Shown piece by piece: positions 1 through 6,331 of a DNA stretch of 11,031 nucleotides. The stretch spans positions 1 to 11,031 of the forward strand of contig CAAFLE010000094.1 of NCBI GenBank assembly GCA_900763675.1. The letters run 5' to 3'. The DNA is from an uncultured Oscillospiraceae bacterium. Lineage in GTDB: Bacteria > Bacillota > Clostridia > Oscillospirales > Oscillospiraceae. The notes beneath the pieces were generated by a model. That model made no database searches. It had not been told where the DNA came from and saw only the letters and a program-made list of their open reading frames with translations. Position 1 is the first letter of the stretch; every line of letters begins with the position of its first letter. A program made the translations under genes and the position numbers.

Positions 1-5
1 CCGCA

Positions 6-93
6 GAGAATACTTTGTGTATTCTCAAGGGCTTTGAGGAAGTATGAGGGCATTTCTGCCCCGCCAAACCGCGGTTGCCCTTGTCAATCGACG
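6..93 (+). promoter_or_regulatory. Structured leader upstream of the MATE gene
   Basis: The untranslated stretch ahead of the transporter gene holds three short dyads in a row. The first is a perfect 8-bp stem, GAGAATAC (6-13) with GTATTCTC (19-26) and a 5-nt loop. The second is GGGCA (48-52) with TGCCC (57-61) around a TTTC tetraloop. The third is the 10-bp palindrome AACCGCGGTT (67-76). An 18-bp sequence repeated elsewhere in the window follows at 76-93. The first dyad could be the terminator of a gene to the left, an operator, or part of a leader RNA. I do not recognise a known riboswitch class, and I see no convincing -35/-10 pair. Confidence 0.3.
76..93 (+). repeat. 18-bp dispersed repeat, copy 1 (upstream of MATE gene)
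   Basis: The sequence TGCCCTTGTCAATCGACG here is identical to 7023-7040. It ends 13 nt before the MATE start codon. Relative to the adjacent gene it lies in the opposite orientation to the second copy. A shorter, diverged relative (CCCTTGTCGATG) lies at 1881-1892, upstream of the PepSY-like gene. Function unknown. Confidence 0.6.
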
Positions 94-106
94 AAAAGGT
101 GAAAAG

Positions 107-1468
107 ATGAAAAAGAGATATGAGATCAATATGACGAAGGGACCGCTCCTGCCGGAGATGCTGCAATTCGTTTTGCCGCTGATGATCTCGTCCATGCTGC
201 AGATCGCCTTCAACGCCGCCGACCTTATCGTCGTCGGGCGGTTCGGGCGGCCGCACTCCATGGCGGCGGTCGGCGCGAACGGCGCGATGATCAACCTGAT
301 TATCAGCGTCCTTATGGGACTTGCCACCGGCGGCGGCGTACTCTGCTCGCGCTATTACGGCGCGAACCAGACCGAAAAGCTCCGGCGTACCATTTCGACG
401 ACACTCATTGTCGGCGTTGTCGGCGGCGTGATCATCGGGGCGCTCGGGCTTGCGCTCACGGTGCCGCTGCTGCGGCTCGTCGGCAGCCCGGACGAGGTGC
501 TGCCGCTCGCGGCGGTGTATCTTCGTATTTACTTTCTGGGTCTGCCGGTCATGGCGCTCTATAACTTCTCCGCCGCAACGCTCCGTGCGCTCGGCAACAC
601 GCGCCAGCCGCTGCTGTATCTTACGATTGCCGGATTGCTGAACGTGGTGATGAACCTCTTTTTTGTGCTGGTCGTCGGCATCGACGTGGCGGGCGTTGCC
701 ATCGCAACGGTCCTCAGCCAGTGCGTGTCCGGCTATCTCACGCTGCGCTGCCTGCTCCGCACGCAGGAGATGACGCTCCGGAAGCTGGAATTTTCCGGTC
801 ATATCTTCCGCAAAATGATGAAGATCGGCATTCCCGCCGGACTGCAGGGGTCGCTCTTCTCCGTTTCCAACTTCATTATTCAGGCGTCCGTCAACTCGTT
901 CGGCGCGGCGGTCATCGCCGGAAACAGCGCGTGCGTAAGCGTCGAGGGACTGCTCTACTGCCCGCAGGACGCCGTCATGCAGGTGGCGACCACCGCCGTG
1001 AGCCAGAACATCGGCTCGCAGAACTATGAGCGCTCCCGCTCGGTCGCCCGGTGGTCGATGGCTCTGGTCGTCGTGCTGACCGGCGTGATGAGCCTGCTCG
1101 CGGTCATCTTCCGGCGCGAGGTGCTGGGGCTGTATACCTCGAGCGAGGACGAGCTGCAGGCGGCGTATATCCGCATGATGATCGTCTGCACCGCCTATGT
1201 GCTGGACGGCACGATGGCGGCGATGTCCGGCGTGAACCGCGGGCTGGGCTACAGTATGCTCTCGACGGCGGTCACGTTCGCGGGCGCGTGCCTGTTCCGC
1301 ATTATCTGGGTGTATACGGTGTTTGCGAACGTCGGAACGCTCGAAAGTCTGTACATTTCCTACCCGATCTCATGGGCGCTTTCCACGGCGGCGCATATCG
1401 TGTGCTACTATATCATCCGCAAGCGCCCGTTCCGGGCAACGCTCGCCGCGCAGAAAGCGGCGGCATAA
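107..1468 (+). CDS. MATE-family multidrug/sodium antiporter
   Basis: This encodes a 453-residue inner-membrane transporter of the MATE family. Such proteins usually export cationic drugs or metabolites in exchange for sodium or protons; the substrate cannot be told from sequence. The length fits the usual 440-480 residues, and the chain is a series of about twelve hydrophobic segments. Family-like patches include the N-terminal PLLPEMLQFVLPLMISSMLQ, the RALGNTRQPL loop at the end of the first half, and GIPAGLQGSLFSVSNF at the start of the second six-helix bundle. The two halves are the internal repeat expected of MATE proteins. An upstream in-frame ATG at 44 would add 21 residues. I prefer the ATG at 107 because AAGGTGA lies just ahead of it and the added residues are polar and unlike the family. 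It is the only plus-strand protein gene and appears to be monocistronic, ending at a strong terminator. Confidence 0.93.
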   Translation: MKKRYEINMTKGPLLPEMLQFVLPLMISSMLQIAFNAADLIVVGRFGRPHSMAAVGANGAMINLIISVLMGLATGGGVLCSRYYGANQTEKLRRTISTTLIVGVVGGVIIGALGLALTVPLLRLVGSPDEVLPLAAVYLRIYFLGLPVMALYNFSAATLRALGNTRQPLLYLTIAGLLNVVMNLFFVLVVGIDVAGVAIATVLSQCVSGYLTLRCLLRTQEMTLRKLEFSGHIFRKMMKIGIPAGLQGSLFSVSNFIIQASVNSFGAAVIAGNSACVSVEGLLYCPQDAVMQVATTAVSQNIGSQNYERSRSVARWSMALVVVLTGVMSLLAVIFRREVLGLYTSSEDELQAAYIRMMIVCTAYVLDGTMAAMSGVNRGLGYSMLSTAVTFAGACLFRIIWVYTVFANVGTLESLYISYPISWALSTAAHIVCYYIIRKRPFRATLAAQKAAA

Positions 1469-1469
1469 A

Positions 1470-1557
1470 AGCCTCCCCTTGTACGCAAGGGGAGGTGTCA
1501 GCGGCGCAGCCGCGGACGGAGGGGATGGGCGATAGCCCTCCGCTTCGCCTCCCGTAC
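1470..1557 (+). repeat. Palindromic intergenic repeat, long copy 1
   Basis: This starts immediately after the MATE stop codon. It contains three consecutive stems: CCTCCCCTTG/CAAGGGGAGG (1472-1481 with 1486-1495, 10 perfect base pairs, loop TACG), GCGGC/GCCGC (1501-1505 with 1509-1513, loop GCA), and CGGAGGG/CCCTCCG (1517-1523 with 1536-1542). The first stem recurs at 4061-4088 and 7132-7159. The multi-stem architecture resembles REP/BIME-type non-coding elements. From memory, similar CCTCCCCTTG repeats are frequent in Oscillospiraceae genomes. It may also help end transcription of the MATE gene. Confidence 0.75.
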
Positions 1558-1577
1558 ACAGGAAATCCTTTCAGCAG

Positions 1578-1618
1578 AAACCCCGGCTCCTCTCGACCAT
1601 CGAGAGGAGCCGGGGTTT
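1578..1618. terminator. Strong bidirectional terminator between convergent genes
   Basis: A perfect 19-bp stem (1578-1596 with 1600-1618) closes on a 3-nt loop, with arms starting AAACCCCGGCTCC and ending GGAGCCGGGGTTT. The outer A/T pairs give a short T run on either strand, and the plus strand continues GCTCTTTTCTT. It lies between the 3' end of the MATE gene (+) and the 3' end of the PepSY-like gene (-), 9 nt past the latter's stop, so it can serve both. Confidence 0.85.
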
Positions 1619-1627
1619 GCTCTTTTC

Positions 1628-1855
1628 TTATGCTGCGGTGAGCGGCGTGGCGGTCAGACCGGGGACCTCGCCGGTGGCGGCGTCCACATAGCAGTCGTAT
1701 TCCATCCAGTCGCTGGTGAAGCGGATCTCGTAGTAGCCGTTGTCCAGCGTGATCTCCTCGTCGGCGATCTCGCTGACGTCCACGCCCGCGCTGCGGGCGG
1801 CCTCGCTCAGAGCGACGGCGGCGGTCAGATTCAGTTCAAAAATGTTGTTCTTCAT
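1628..1855 (-). CDS. Small PepSY-like domain protein without signal peptide
   Basis: This encodes a 75-residue protein. Its C-terminal half (DNGYYEIRFTSDWMEYDCYV then DAATGEVPGL) has the pattern of a PepSY domain: alternating strands with Y-E-I/V-x-F, then W-x-Y-x-x-Y-V-D-A-A-T-G-E-V. The preceding stretch, TAAVALSEAARSAGVDVSEI, matches the helix that normally opens the domain. PepSY domains are thought to act as protease inhibitors or modulators and often sit beside two-component systems, but usually outside the membrane. Here no signal peptide or membrane segment is visible, so the product is predicted to be cytoplasmic. The start at 1855 is chosen because AAAGGAG lies 9 nt upstream. An in-frame ATG at 1912 would give 94 residues but has no such site. 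It runs in the same direction as the kinase gene ending at 1982, 126 nt away. Domain assignment is by eye. Confidence 0.75.
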   Translation of the reverse strand: MKNNIFELNLTAAVALSEAARSAGVDVSEIADEEITLDNGYYEIRFTSDWMEYDCYVDAATGEVPGLTATPLTAA

Positions 1856-1861
1856 AATTTT

Positions 1862-1938
1862 GATCTCCTTTGTAAATACTCCCTTGTCGATGGGACATGG
1901 GGTTTCTTTCATCTTGGCTGTAGTTTACAAAGGAAATC
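1862..1938 (-). promoter_or_regulatory. Hairpin that would sequester the PepSY-gene ribosome-binding site
   Basis: On the minus strand, GATTTCCTTTGTAAACTAC (1938 to 1920) can pair with GTATTTACAAAGGAGATC (1879 to 1862). That makes 15 continuous base pairs with one G-U, then one bulged C and three more pairs, around a 40-nt loop. The 3' arm contains the AAAGGAG Shine-Dalgarno site of the gene starting at 1855. The loop contains the alternative in-frame ATG (1912) and another ATG (1898) that opens a 20-codon frame overlapping the real start. The pairing is seen directly; a translational switch is inference. The 5' arm could instead be one of two protein-binding half-sites. Confidence 0.5.
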
Positions 1939-1981
1939 TAAGAAAAAAATTAAAAGAAAGAAAAAATCAAAAAACTTTTTA

Positions 1982-3319
1982 TTACGATTTTTTGACCGCC
2001 GGAAGGACGATGCGGAAATCGCTGCCCTTGCCCGGCTCGCTTTTTACCTCGGCACGGGCGTGATGCACGAGCGCGATCTCCCGCACGAGCGAAAGACCCA
2101 GCCCCGTGCCGCCCTCGGCGCGGGCGGCGTCGCAGCGGTAAAACCGCTGCCATATCTTCTCCTGCTCCGCCTTGGGGATGCCGGGACCGTCGTCCCGGAC
2201 CGAGATCACGGCTTCGCCGCTTTCTTCGGAGAGCGAAACGAGGATGTGTCCGTTTTCCGCGCCGTATTTGTAGGCGTTCTGCAAAAGATTGAAGAGCGCC
2301 CGCGAGAGCAGGGAGGGGTTATACGCCGCCTCAATGCCGGGGGCGATGGACGTCCGGAGCGAAATGCCGCGCTCGTCCGCCGGGACGAACTCGTCGCAGC
2401 ACGCTTCAACAAAGCCCGACAGATCACACACGCGCAGCGGGTATTTTTCCGTCCCCTGCTGGATGCGCGTGAGCGAGAGCAGCTGCTCGATGAGATCGTT
2501 CATTTTGTTGCCCTGCTGCTCGATGACGCCGATGGAGGAGAGAAAGTCCTCCTTCGTCTCCGCCTTGCGCCGGGCGCGTTCGCACTCGGCAAGAATGACC
2601 GCTACGGGCGTGCGCAGCTCGTGCGAGGCGTCGGCGGTGAACTGCTTTTTCGAGAGAAACGACGTTTCCAGCCGGGCGAACATCGCGTCGAACGTGCGGG
2701 CGAGCCGCCGCATCTCCCGCGGACCGCGCCGGAGATCGAGCCGCGCCGAGAGATCGTCGCCGTCGGAAATGCTCCCCGCCGCTTCGGTAATGCGTTCGAG
2801 CGGCAGAAACGAGTCCCGTGCAATGAGCCATCCGCCGCCGATCGAGAGCAGCAGCAGCACCGGCAGCAGCGACCACGTGAGCGGCAGTATGACGCGCCCC
2901 GGTCCCGCCGCGGCGTCCGCGGAGATCACGCCGCGCACCCACAGCCCCGTGATCGTCATATCGACATAGGAATCGTATACGAGCCAGTTTTTCCCGCCGG
3001 CGGAATAGGGGCGCACCTCGCCCGTTTTGAGCGGCAGATCGACCGTCTCGGCAAACGGCGCGGCGCCGCGGAGATACGTCCCCTTTGCATCATAGTAGGT
3101 GCAGTATACTCCGTGCTTGTATTCCTTCATGTCGTCCCAGTCGAACGTGCCGTTATCAAATTCGATGTCGTCGGCACGCTTGGAGACCTCCTTGACGACC
3201 TGCGACGTCGGATTTGCGATCACCGAGCCGTTCATCACCAGCACGAACGTCAGCGTCACGCCCGCGAGCAGCAGCATCATCAGCGTGAACCAGAGGACCA
3301 TCCGCCATTTTGCCGACAT
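1982..3319 (-). CDS. Sensor histidine kinase (HAMP-HisKA-HATPase_c)
   Basis: This encodes a 445-residue membrane histidine kinase. It has one transmembrane helix at about residues 7-29, an extracytoplasmic sensor region at about 30-142, and a second helix at about 143-167. A HAMP-like linker follows at about 168-222. The dimerisation box FTADASHELRTPVAVI carries the phospho-accepting His233. The ATPase domain shows the N box (NLLQNAYKYG, Asn348), G1 box (DDGPGIP, Asp377) and G2 box (GGTGLGLS, 403-410), so it looks fully functional. GGGAGG lies 8 nt before the ATG at 3319. The start is 2 nt beyond the regulator's stop, so the two are co-transcribed and probably translationally coupled. The signal is unknown. 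The PepSY-like gene just downstream suggests an envelope-type cue, but that is inference. No GC-rich terminator follows, only a T-rich stretch on the coding strand. Confidence 0.95.
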   Translation of the reverse strand: MSAKWRMVLWFTLMMLLLAGVTLTFVLVMNGSVIANPTSQVVKEVSKRADDIEFDNGTFDWDDMKEYKHGVYCTYYDAKGTYLRGAAPFAETVDLPLKTGEVRPYSAGGKNWLVYDSYVDMTITGLWVRGVISADAAAGPGRVILPLTWSLLPVLLLLSIGGGWLIARDSFLPLERITEAAGSISDGDDLSARLDLRRGPREMRRLARTFDAMFARLETSFLSKKQFTADASHELRTPVAVILAECERARRKAETKEDFLSSIGVIEQQGNKMNDLIEQLLSLTRIQQGTEKYPLRVCDLSGFVEACCDEFVPADERGISLRTSIAPGIEAAYNPSLLSRALFNLLQNAYKYGAENGHILVSLSEESGEAVISVRDDGPGIPKAEQEKIWQRFYRCDAARAEGGTGLGLSLVREIALVHHARAEVKSEPGKGSDFRIVLPAVKKS

Positions 3320-3321
3320 AG

Positions 3322-3993
3322 TCAATCCTCCCGCAGCACCCAGCCCGTACCCCAGACGGTATGGATGAGTTTTTTGGAAAAGCCGGTATCGACCTTTTTG
3401 CGCAGATACCCGACGTACACGTCCACAACGTTCGTGCCGCCTTCGTAATCGTAGTTCCAGAGGTTGTTCTCGATCCTCTCCCGCGAGAGGACGACGCCCT
3501 TGTTGCGGATCATGTATTCGAGCAGGGCGTATTCGCGGCTTGTCAGCTCGATGACGCGCCCGGCGCGGACGACCGTGTGGGCGCTCACGTCCACGGAAAG
3601 ATCGGCGATGGTGTATACGTTCGTGCGGGAGTCGGTGTACTTCCGTGCCATCACGCGCACGACGGCAAGCAGCTCCTGCATATGGAACGGCTTCACAAGA
3701 TAGTAATCCGCGCCGGTCTCCAGCCCCTCGACCTTGTCCGCGACGCTGTCGCGGGACGTGAGGAAGAGAACGGGCGTCGTATTGCCGCTCTCGCGCAGCC
3801 TGCGCACGAGCGTCAGTCCGTCCATACGCGGCATCATAATGTCGAGTACGAGAACGTCGTACTCCGCGCACGCGAGCGCGTCCCACGCCTCCTGCCCGTC
3901 AAAGCAGGGATCGACGCTGTACCCCTCGTCGGTCAGCGCCTCGGTCAGTATGCGGTTGAGATTTCTTTCATCCTCCGCGATCAAAATTCGCAT
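3322..3993 (-). CDS. OmpR-family response regulator
   Basis: This encodes a 223-residue DNA-binding regulator. The receiver domain (residues 1-115) has the acidic pocket AEDE, phospho-acceptor Asp51 in LDIMMPRMDG, the switch residue Thr79 and the conserved Lys101 in LVKPF. The winged-helix domain (about 125-223) has the recognition-helix region TNVVDVYVGYLRKKVD and ends in IHTVWGTGWVL, typical of the OmpR/PhoB type. The ATG at 3993 is preceded by GAGGTGA at good spacing. It is the first gene of the pair with the kinase. A TACACT -10 (4014-4019) with a poor AGAC-type -35 near 4038 is the best promoter I can see, and it is weak. Target genes are unknown; the PepSY-like gene is a natural candidate. 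Confidence 0.95.
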   Translation of the reverse strand: MRILIAEDERNLNRILTEALTDEGYSVDPCFDGQEAWDALACAEYDVLVLDIMMPRMDGLTLVRRLRESGNTTPVLFLTSRDSVADKVEGLETGADYYLVKPFHMQELLAVVRVMARKYTDSRTNVYTIADLSVDVSAHTVVRAGRVIELTSREYALLEYMIRNKGVVLSRERIENNLWNYDYEGGTNVVDVYVGYLRKKVDTGFSKKLIHTVWGTGWVLRED

Positions 3994-4024
3994 GGTATTT
4001 CACCTCGGAGTATAGTGTAAGGGG

Positions 4025-4050
4025 AAAAAATAAGAAAAGTCTTAAAAGAC
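4025..4050 (-). terminator. Weak T-rich terminator candidate after the phosphatase gene
   Basis: On the minus strand, GTCTT (4050-4046) pairs with AAGAC (4043-4039) across a 2-nt gap, followed by a T-rich tract TTTTCTTATTTTTT. The stem is short and AT-rich, so termination here may rely on the palindromic repeat just upstream. Confidence 0.3.
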
Positions 4051-4060
4051 GGAGAGATTA

Positions 4061-4088
4061 AAGCCTCCCCTTGCAAACAAGGGGAGGT
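4061..4088 (+). repeat. Palindromic intergenic repeat, copy 2
   Basis: The stem CCTCCCCTTG (4064-4073) pairs perfectly with CAAGGGGAGG (4078-4087) around loop CAAA. It begins AAAGCC, as copy 1 does, and ends 8 nt from the stop codon of the phosphatase gene on the other strand. Only the first stem of the long element is present. It could work as a terminator stem or 3'-end stabiliser for that transcript. Confidence 0.75.
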
Positions 4089-4095
4089 ATCTGCG

Positions 4096-4893
4096 TTATT
4101 CCGCGTGTACGGCTTCCGCAAGCGTGACGATGTCGCCGACGCCGTCAAGGACCGCGCTCGGGCGGTAGGCATATTCGTCGAGCGTCGCTTCCGTGGAAAT
4201 GCCGGAGAGGACGAGGACCGTGGACATACCGCACTCCATGCCGGAGATGACGTCGGTGTCCATCCGGTCGCCGACCATGACCGCCTCGGCGCTGTGGCAG
4301 CCGAGCCGCTTGAGTCCGGTGCGCATCATGAGCGGGTTCGGCTTGCCGCAGAAATACGCCTGTTTGCCCGTCGCCATCTCGATGGGCGCGATGAGAGCGC
4401 GGCACGCCGGGGCGATGCCGTTTTCGATGGGACCGGAAAGATCGGAGTTCGCGCCGATGAGCTTCGCGCCGGCAAGCACAAGATTCGTCGCCTTCGTGAG
4501 CGAGTCGAGCGAATAGTTCCGCCCCTCGCCGACGATCACATAGTCGGGGTTGACGTCGTTCATGGTGATGCCCGCGTCGTAGAGCGCGTTGAGCAGACCC
4601 GCCTCGCCGATGACGTAGGCGGAGCAGCCGGGCGACTGGTCGCGGATGAACGCCGCCGTGGCAAGGGCGCTCGTATAAAACCGCGCCTCCGGCACGTCCA
4701 GCCCCATGCGGGCGAGCTTCTGCTTCAGCTCGAGCGGCGTGCAGCCGCTGTTGTTGGTGAGAAAGAGATATTCCTTGCCGGTACGCTGGAGCCAGTCGAT
4801 AAACTCCGGCACGCCGGGGAGAATTTTGTTGCCGTGATAGATCACGCCGTCCATATCGCAGATGAAGCCTTTTTTCTCGTTGAAATTCAGCAT
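4096..4893 (-). CDS. nagD: HAD-IIA family phosphatase (NagD-like)
   Basis: This encodes a 265-residue cytosolic haloacid-dehalogenase-type phosphatase, the usual size for the HAD-IIA (NagD/AraL/YutF) group. These magnesium-dependent enzymes hydrolyse nucleotide or sugar phosphates and p-nitrophenyl phosphate. Motif I is CDMDGVIYHG with nucleophile Asp13 and acid/base Asp15. Motif II is LFLTNNSG (Thr46-Asn47-Asn48). Motif III includes Lys184 in CGKPNP, and motif IV is VGDRMDTDV (Asp209, Asp214). The large C2-type cap lies between motifs II and III, as expected. The start at 4893 is chosen for AAGGAGG 7 nt upstream; an in-frame ATG at 4977 would add 28 residues that run through a hairpin. It lies 91 nt downstream of the PhoR-like kinase in the same direction. 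The physiological substrate cannot be assigned, and the symbol marks family likeness only. Confidence 0.92.
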   Translation of the reverse strand: MLNFNEKKGFICDMDGVIYHGNKILPGVPEFIDWLQRTGKEYLFLTNNSGCTPLELKQKLARMGLDVPEARFYTSALATAAFIRDQSPGCSAYVIGEAGLLNALYDAGITMNDVNPDYVIVGEGRNYSLDSLTKATNLVLAGAKLIGANSDLSGPIENGIAPACRALIAPIEMATGKQAYFCGKPNPLMMRTGLKRLGCHSAEAVMVGDRMDTDVISGMECGMSTVLVLSGISTEATLDEYAYRPSAVLDGVGDIVTLAEAVHAE

Positions 4894-4905
4894 ATGATTC
4901 CTCCT

Positions 4906-4929
4906 TGTAATCAAAAGTGTAATCAAAAG
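4906..4929 (-). repeat. Perfect tandem 12-bp repeat before the phosphatase RBS
   Basis: TGTAATCAAAAG occurs twice head to tail (4906-4917 and 4918-4929). On the coding strand it reads CTTTTGATTACA twice, running directly into AAGGAGG. It may be a tandem operator, or a recent slippage duplication of the ribosome-binding region. No matching -10/-35 pair is visible. Confidence 0.6.
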
Positions 4930-4945
4930 ATTTTCCCCGGATACG

Positions 4946-4973
4946 CCGAAAACCCGCGGCAGGCGGGCTTCGG
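4946..4973 (-). terminator. Hairpin terminator or attenuator after the PhoR-like kinase gene
   Basis: On the minus strand CCGAAGCCCGC, loop CTGCC, then GCGGGTTTTCGG form a GC-rich stem (core 4953-4957 with 4963-4967) flanked by TTTT. It begins 12 nt past the kinase stop codon. The T run is short and is itself partly paired, so partial read-through into the phosphatase gene is plausible. Confidence 0.55.
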
Positions 4974-4984
4974 ACACGCTACGG

Positions 4985-6331
4985 TTACTGGGCGTTTGCG
5001 GGGAATGTAACGGTAAAGGCCGAGCCTTCGCCCGGCTCGCTCTCCACGCGGACGTCCGCCTTTTCGATGAGCGCGGCGTGCTTCACGATGGAAAGCCCCA
5101 GTCCCGTGCCGCCGACCGCCTTGGAGCGGCTCTTGTCCACGCGGTAAAACCGCTCGAATATGCGGTCGATGCTGTCCTTCGGGATGCCGACGCCGGTATC
5201 GCTCACCCAGAGAACGACCTTTTCCCCCTCCGGCGCGACGTTCACGTCCACGCGCCCGCCGGGGCGGTTGTACTTGATGGCGTTATCGCAGAGATTGTAG
5301 ACGATGCTGTGCAGCAGCCGCGGCACGCCCGACATCGGGGCGCTCTCGCCGCGCAGGGAGAGCGTGATGCTCTGTCCCGCCGCTTCGCTCTGGAGACTGT
5401 CCACGGCGTTTTCCGCAATGCGGAGCAGATCGCACGGCTCGAACACGTAATCCGCGCCGCCCGCGTCCAGCCGCGTGAGGTCGATGATGTCCTCGACGAG
5501 CTTCGTCATGCGGCATGACTCGCTGCGGATCTTCCCGGCGAACGGCTTCACGTCCTCGGGCTTTGCCAGCCCGCTTTCGAGAAGCTCGGCGTACCCGGAA
5601 ATGGCGTGCAGCGGCGTTTTCAGCTCGTGGGAGACGTTCGCGGTAAACTCCTGCCGGATGAGCGAGGCGCGTTCAATCTCGGCGCGGTCGCGGCGGAGCT
5701 GCGACTGCTGCGCGGCGATGCGCCGCAGCAGCGGCTCGACCTCGCGGTACTCGTCCCTTTCATAATACTGCATCGGATTGTCCGGGTCAATGGCGTTGAT
5801 CGGCGCGACGATCTTTTTTGTCAGCCGCGAGGCAAGGAAGAACGAGAGCGCCAGCGCCAGCAGCGCCACAAGGCAGATCGGCTGGGCAAAGCCGAGTACG
5901 AGCGACCAGAGCGCAAGCTGCACCGCGGAGAGACGCAGCACGCTCCCGTCCGGGAGACGCTGCGCGGCGTAAAGCTGCCGGTCGGCGAGCGTGGGGGAGT
6001 AGCGCCGCGCTTCGCCCGTGCCGGTTTCGAGCGCCTGCCGGATCTCCTCGCGCTCGAGATGGTTTTCCATGCGGGAGGCGTCCGCCTCGTTATCGAAAAG
6101 GACCGTGCCGTCCGCGGCGACCCACGTGATCCGGCAGTCGCCGGACAGCCCGTCCAGATAGTCCGTGCCGGAGAGCGTCACGCCCTGCGCGGCAAGCGCC
6201 GTTTCGGCGTGGAGCTGCTTCATCTGCACGCCGGTGAAATAGTTGTAGGATACGCCCATGATAAAGACGAGCGACGCGAGAAACACCGCGAGCGCCGCGC
6301 CCCAGATGGCGGTGAAAATTTTCCGGCTCAT
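4985..6331 (-). CDS. phoR: PhoR-like sensor histidine kinase
   Basis: This encodes a 448-residue membrane kinase. Transmembrane helices lie at about residues 7-29 and 143-169, with an extracytoplasmic sensor region of about 110 residues between them. A linker with IVAPINAIDPDNP follows, then the HisKA box FTANVSHELKTPLHAI with His235. The ATPase domain has the N box NLCDNAIKYN (Asn350), G1 SDTGVGIP (Asp378) and G2 GGTGLGLS (407-414). All catalytic boxes are intact. Its ATG overlaps the regulator's stop as ATGA, and GGAGG lies 7 nt upstream, so the pair is translationally coupled. The layout matches the PhoR/WalK branch; I see no clear PAS domain. The phosphate-sensing label rests on family resemblance and on the PhoP-box-like repeats before the operon, so it is tentative. 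Confidence 0.93.
   Translation of the reverse strand: MSRKIFTAIWGAALAVFLASLVFIMGVSYNYFTGVQMKQLHAETALAAQGVTLSGTDYLDGLSGDCRITWVAADGTVLFDNEADASRMENHLEREEIRQALETGTGEARRYSPTLADRQLYAAQRLPDGSVLRLSAVQLALWSLVLGFAQPICLVALLALALSFFLASRLTKKIVAPINAIDPDNPMQYYERDEYREVEPLLRRIAAQQSQLRRDRAEIERASLIRQEFTANVSHELKTPLHAISGYAELLESGLAKPEDVKPFAGKIRSESCRMTKLVEDIIDLTRLDAGGADYVFEPCDLLRIAENAVDSLQSEAAGQSITLSLRGESAPMSGVPRLLHSIVYNLCDNAIKYNRPGGRVDVNVAPEGEKVVLWVSDTGVGIPKDSIDRIFERFYRVDKSRSKAVGGTGLGLSIVKHAALIEKADVRVESEPGEGSAFTVTFPANAQ

Noticed and set aside
1..106. Known riboswitch class upstream of the MATE gene (for example guanidine or sodium types)
   Set aside because: The hairpins lack the conserved loop and junction sequences of the classes I know. 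Only a generic structured leader can be supported.
1470..1557. Possible tRNA or structured riboregulator in the three-stem region
   Set aside because: The stems do not form a cloverleaf with tRNA landmarks, and the first stem recurs elsewhere as a dispersed palindrome, so a repeat element explains it better.
2060..3448. Plus-strand open frame (462 codons) opposite the first histidine kinase
   Set aside because: It mirrors the kinase coding frame, has low-complexity Arg-rich composition and no family resemblance.
3319..3886. N-terminal extension of the first histidine kinase frame into the regulator gene
   Set aside because: The extra 189 codons overlap the regulator out of frame and are Arg-rich. 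The ATG at 3319 has a strong ribosome site and starts directly before the first membrane helix.
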